Assembly (NCBI GenBank): GCA_017889745.1
Contig: JAGGAG010000052.1
Span: forward strand, 1-14,919
Direction of reading: 5' to 3'
DNA: 14,919 bases
From: Gemmatimonadota bacterium
GTDB lineage: Bacteria > Gemmatimonadota > Gemmatimonadetes > Gemmatimonadales > GWC2-71-9
The notes below the pieces were generated by a model. That model ran no database searches. It saw nothing but the letters and a program-made list of their open reading frames with translations, and was not told where the DNA came from. Each line of letters begins with the position of its first letter. Position 1 is the first letter of the stretch. The position numbers were made by a program, and so were the translations under genes. This document shows positions 13,728 through 14,919 of the stretch, in pieces.

Positions 13728-14919
13728 ATGACTCCGACCCGACGTCCACCCACCGTTCACAAGTTCGGCGGCGCCTCGCTGGCCGATGCCGCGGCGATGC
13801 ACCACGCCGTGGCCATCGTCCAGGAGCTGCCCCCAGGTCCCGCCGTGATCGTCTCCTCCGCCATGGCGGGGGTGACGGACCGGCTGCTGGGGCTGGCCGC
13901 GAGTGCGGCCGGGGGCAAGCCGGCCGACAGCGCGATTCTGGTCGCACTGCGGCGCCAGCACGTGGACGCCGCGCGCCAGATCGTCCGCACTGCCGGGACG
14001 CGGCGGGTGGTGCTGGCCGCCATCGAGTCATCCCTCAATGAACTGCGGGCGCTCCTCGACGCGCTCCGCGTGGTCCGGGAGCTGACACCGCGCACGAGCG
14101 ATTACATCGCGGCCCGTGGCGAGCGGCTGAGCGCGATGCTCCTCGCGGCGGCCCTGGCCGACACCCGCCGGCGGGTGCGCCTGGTCGACGCGGTGGAACT
14201 GATCGTCACCGACGGACATTTCGGCGCGGCCGCGCCCGACTTCGCGGCCACCGATCGCCGGGTGCGGCAGCTGGTTGGCCCGCTGCTTCGGCGCGGGATC
14301 ATCCCGGTGGTGCCGGGCTTCATCGGCGCGGGTCCGGGCGGCGATCTCGTAACGCTCGGCCGGGGCGGCTCCGACCTCACCGCGACGCTGCTGGCGCGGG
14401 CGCTGCGCGCGTCCTCGGTGTCGCTGTGGAAGGACGTGCCGGGATTCCTCACCGGCGACCCGCGCGTGGTGGCCGATGCACGCGTCATTCCCGAGCTGCA
14501 TGTGCGGGAGGCCGCGGAACTCGCCTACTACGGCGCGAAAGTGCTCCACCCGCGCGCACTCATCCCGCTCAGCCGCCGTCCGATCCCGGTCTACGTCCGT
14601 CCATTCGCGAACCCGGCATCCCAGGGCACCGAGGTGTCGCAGCATCGCCGGCGCACGCCCTCACCGGTGCGCGCAGTGTCGGGGATCGGTTCACAAGCGC
14701 TGATCACGGTCGCCGGCAATGGCATGCTCGGCGTGCCCGGCGTCGCGGCGCGCACTTTCGAGACGCTTCAGCGCGCGGGATTCCCCGTGTCCCTGGTGAC
14801 GCAGGGCTCCTCGGAGGCGTCGTTGACGTTCAGCGTGCCCGAGGCACTGGCGGGAGCGGCGGAAGTGGCGCTGCGGCGCGAGTTCCGGGAGGAGATCGCG
14901 CGACAGGACATCGACGGCG
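13728..14919 (+). CDS. thrA: Aspartate kinase, probably N-terminal part of bifunctional aspartokinase/homoserine dehydrogenase (3' end outside window)
   Basis: Aspartokinase phosphorylates aspartate, the first step toward lysine, threonine and methionine, in the cytoplasm. I translated 397 codons from ATG 13728 and the frame is open to the right edge. Visible blocks: KFGGAS at 12-17, VSSAMAGVTDRL at 42-53, TPRTSDYIAARGERLSA at 120-136, VPGFIGAGPGGDLVTLGRGGSDLTAT at about 195-220 (substrate/ATP site), WKDVPGF and TGDPR at 234-246, and AELAYYGAKVLHPRA at 263-277. An ACT regulatory domain begins near 318 and includes GNGMLGVPGVAARTF and VTQGSSEASLTFSVP. The helical insert around 100-145 and the sequence after the ACT block (ALRREFREEI) resemble ThrA-type fused enzymes rather than short LysC. 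The fused dehydrogenase itself lies beyond the edge, so a monofunctional enzyme is not excluded. The start codon lacks a ribosome site; see the promoter entry. Confidence 0.88.
   Translation, partial: MTPTRRPPTVHKFGGASLADAAAMHHAVAIVQELPPGPAVIVSSAMAGVTDRLLGLAASAAGGKPADSAILVALRRQHVDAARQIVRTAGTRRVVLAAIESSLNELRALLDALRVVRELTPRTSDYIAARGERLSAMLLAAALADTRRRVRLVDAVELIVTDGHFGAAAPDFAATDRRVRQLVGPLLRRGIIPVVPGFIGAGPGGDLVTLGRGGSDLTATLLARALRASSVSLWKDVPGFLTGDPRVVADARVIPELHVREAAELAYYGAKVLHPRALIPLSRRPIPVYVRPFANPASQGTEVSQHRRRTPSPVRAVSGIGSQALITVAGNGMLGVPGVAARTFETLQRAGFPVSLVTQGSSEASLTFSVPEALAGAAEVALRREFREEIARQDIDG

Noticed and set aside
13337..13753. 138-aa minus-strand frame overlapping the aspartokinase start
   Set aside because: It would cover the aspartokinase start and promoter, has no ribosome site or family-like sequence, and is best seen as chance openness in GC-rich DNA.

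Overview
The window is GC-rich DNA of about two thirds G+C. At least seven of its twelve genes begin with GTG or TTG. The gene set is bacterial: a large secreted PIG-L deacetylase ending in VLEAQ-like signal peptides, an RpoD-type sigma factor without region 1.1, AcnA, and an aspartokinase that looks fused. Together these resemble Gemmatimonadota or a similar GC-rich Gram-negative soil or sediment lineage. That placement is inference from gene style, not from a marker gene.

Layout, left to right. (1) Positions 1-6143, minus strand: a tightly packed operon read right to left. It encodes a PIG-L family deacetylase (890 aa), a lipoprotein-type solute-binding protein, an ABC ATPase with a TOBE-like tail and a two-half permease cut by the left edge. 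Each junction is a 4-base stop/start overlap (GTGA, GTGA, TTGA), so the genes are probably translationally coupled. A 94-bp inverted element built of 7-bp units sits exactly on the PIG-L/binding-protein junction. (2) Positions 6194-7529, minus strand: two small membrane proteins of unknown function and a DUF971 (GBBH-like N-terminal domain) protein. A good sigma-70-like promoter overlaps the stop codon of one membrane protein and drives the next, perhaps continuing into the PIG-L operon. (3) Positions 7530-7624: short divergent promoter region. (4) Positions 7625-12237, plus strand: aconitase AcnA, a HAD phosphatase resembling mannosyl-3-phosphoglycerate phosphatase, and a GT2-like glycosyltransferase, closed by a strong hairpin at 12245-12272. 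(5) Positions 12294-13193, minus strand: an RNA polymerase sigma factor, convergent with the glycosyltransferase. (6) Positions 13194-13727: a gene-poor stretch with an AT-rich island that probably holds the sigma-factor promoter. (7) 13728 to the right edge, plus strand: aspartate kinase, probably the front of a bifunctional aspartokinase/homoserine dehydrogenase, with a promoter placed so that its mRNA may be leaderless.

Functional links. The ABC transporter is of the ferric iron (Fbp/Fut-like) architecture, aconitase is a [4Fe-4S] enzyme, and the DUF971 domain is also found in Fe-S carrier proteins. An iron/Fe-S theme is therefore possible but unproven. The phosphatase/glycosyltransferase pair could make a glycosylglycerate-type solute. 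No CRISPR array, insertion sequence, tRNA or rRNA was seen. The two edge genes (permease and aspartokinase) are incomplete, and both were translated directly from the sequence.
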